Shown here: in pieces, positions 13,327 to 13,381 of the stretch
Layout: every line of letters begins with the position of its first letter
Numbering within the stretch: position 1 is the stretch's first letter
Source: an uncultured Lachnospiraceae bacterium
GTDB lineage: Bacteria > Bacillota_A > Clostridia > Lachnospirales > Lachnospiraceae
Length of the DNA stretch: 13,381 bases
NCBI GenBank assembly: GCA_905207905.1
Contig: CAJLNC010000067.1
Span: 1 to 13,381, forward strand
Reading direction: 5' to 3'
Made by a program: the position numbers and the translations under genes
The notes under the pieces: generated by a model
Seen by the model: only the letters and a program-made list of their open reading frames with translations
Database searches by the model: none
Told to the model about the DNA's origin: nothing

Positions 13327-13381
13327 TTATTTGAAATCTGCTACGTTCTCAGCGTCAACGGTAGAAACACCAGTGTCAACT
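13327..13381 (-). CDS. C-terminal end of a CDS, probably a sugar-binding ABC transporter protein (partial)
   Basis: Only 17 codons and a TAA are in the window, reading VDTGVSTVDAENVADFK. The pattern D-T-G-V-x-x-V-x-x-E-N-V is common at the C-terminus of periplasmic-binding-protein-type sugar receptors (RbsB/MglB group) of Firmicutes. That the gene is real is supported by the strong terminator just downstream. The family assignment rests on very few residues. The rest of the gene lies beyond the right edge. Confidence 0.45.
   Translation of the reverse strand, partial: VDTGVSTVDAENVADFK

Overview
The window looks like chromosomal DNA from a Lachnospiraceae-type member of the Clostridia. This rests on the moderate GC content, strong AGGAGG-type ribosome binding sites, a GreA/LysRS gene pair, a Lachnospiraceae-style small DUF6145-like protein and Fic remnants typical of gut Firmicutes. 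Almost everything is on the minus strand; the one clear plus-strand gene is an MFS transporter.

Right to left, in the direction of transcription: the tail of a probable sugar-binding ABC lipoprotein ends at a 12-bp perfect-stem terminator (13260-13291). It is followed by a set of inverted repeats and a consensus promoter with an overlapping 25-bp palindrome that drives a marR-degV operon. A convergent MFS transporter (10377-11621) has its own promoter and a repeat-rich leader. Next come an nfeD-SPFH pair, then argF, a small membrane protein, bifunctional birA, the DUF6145-like gene and dusB in close order. A perfect TTGACA-17-TATAAT promoter straddling the dusB stop codon starts the greA-lysS transcript. 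LysRS carries an extra C-terminal EMAPII/Trbp111-like tRNA-binding domain.

Downstream of lysS (961-1765) there is no intact gene. This stretch holds the probable lysS terminator buried in coding-like debris, the corpse of a Fic-family gene with two internal deletions and a nonsense codon, and a 129-bp element with long imperfect terminal inverted repeats that abuts the broken 3' end of fic. A shorter, internally deleted relative of that element lies upstream of the DUF6145-like gene (6032-6073). The left edge of the window has a GNAT acetyltransferase followed by a HAD phosphatase cut off by foreign sequence at about position 57.

Most genes are housekeeping (tRNA charging and modification, transcript cleavage, arginine and biotin metabolism, membrane organisation). 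No complete new defence or biosynthetic system is visible. The most unusual items are the two-copy palindromic element, the decayed fic locus, the LysRS domain fusion and the marR operator architecture.
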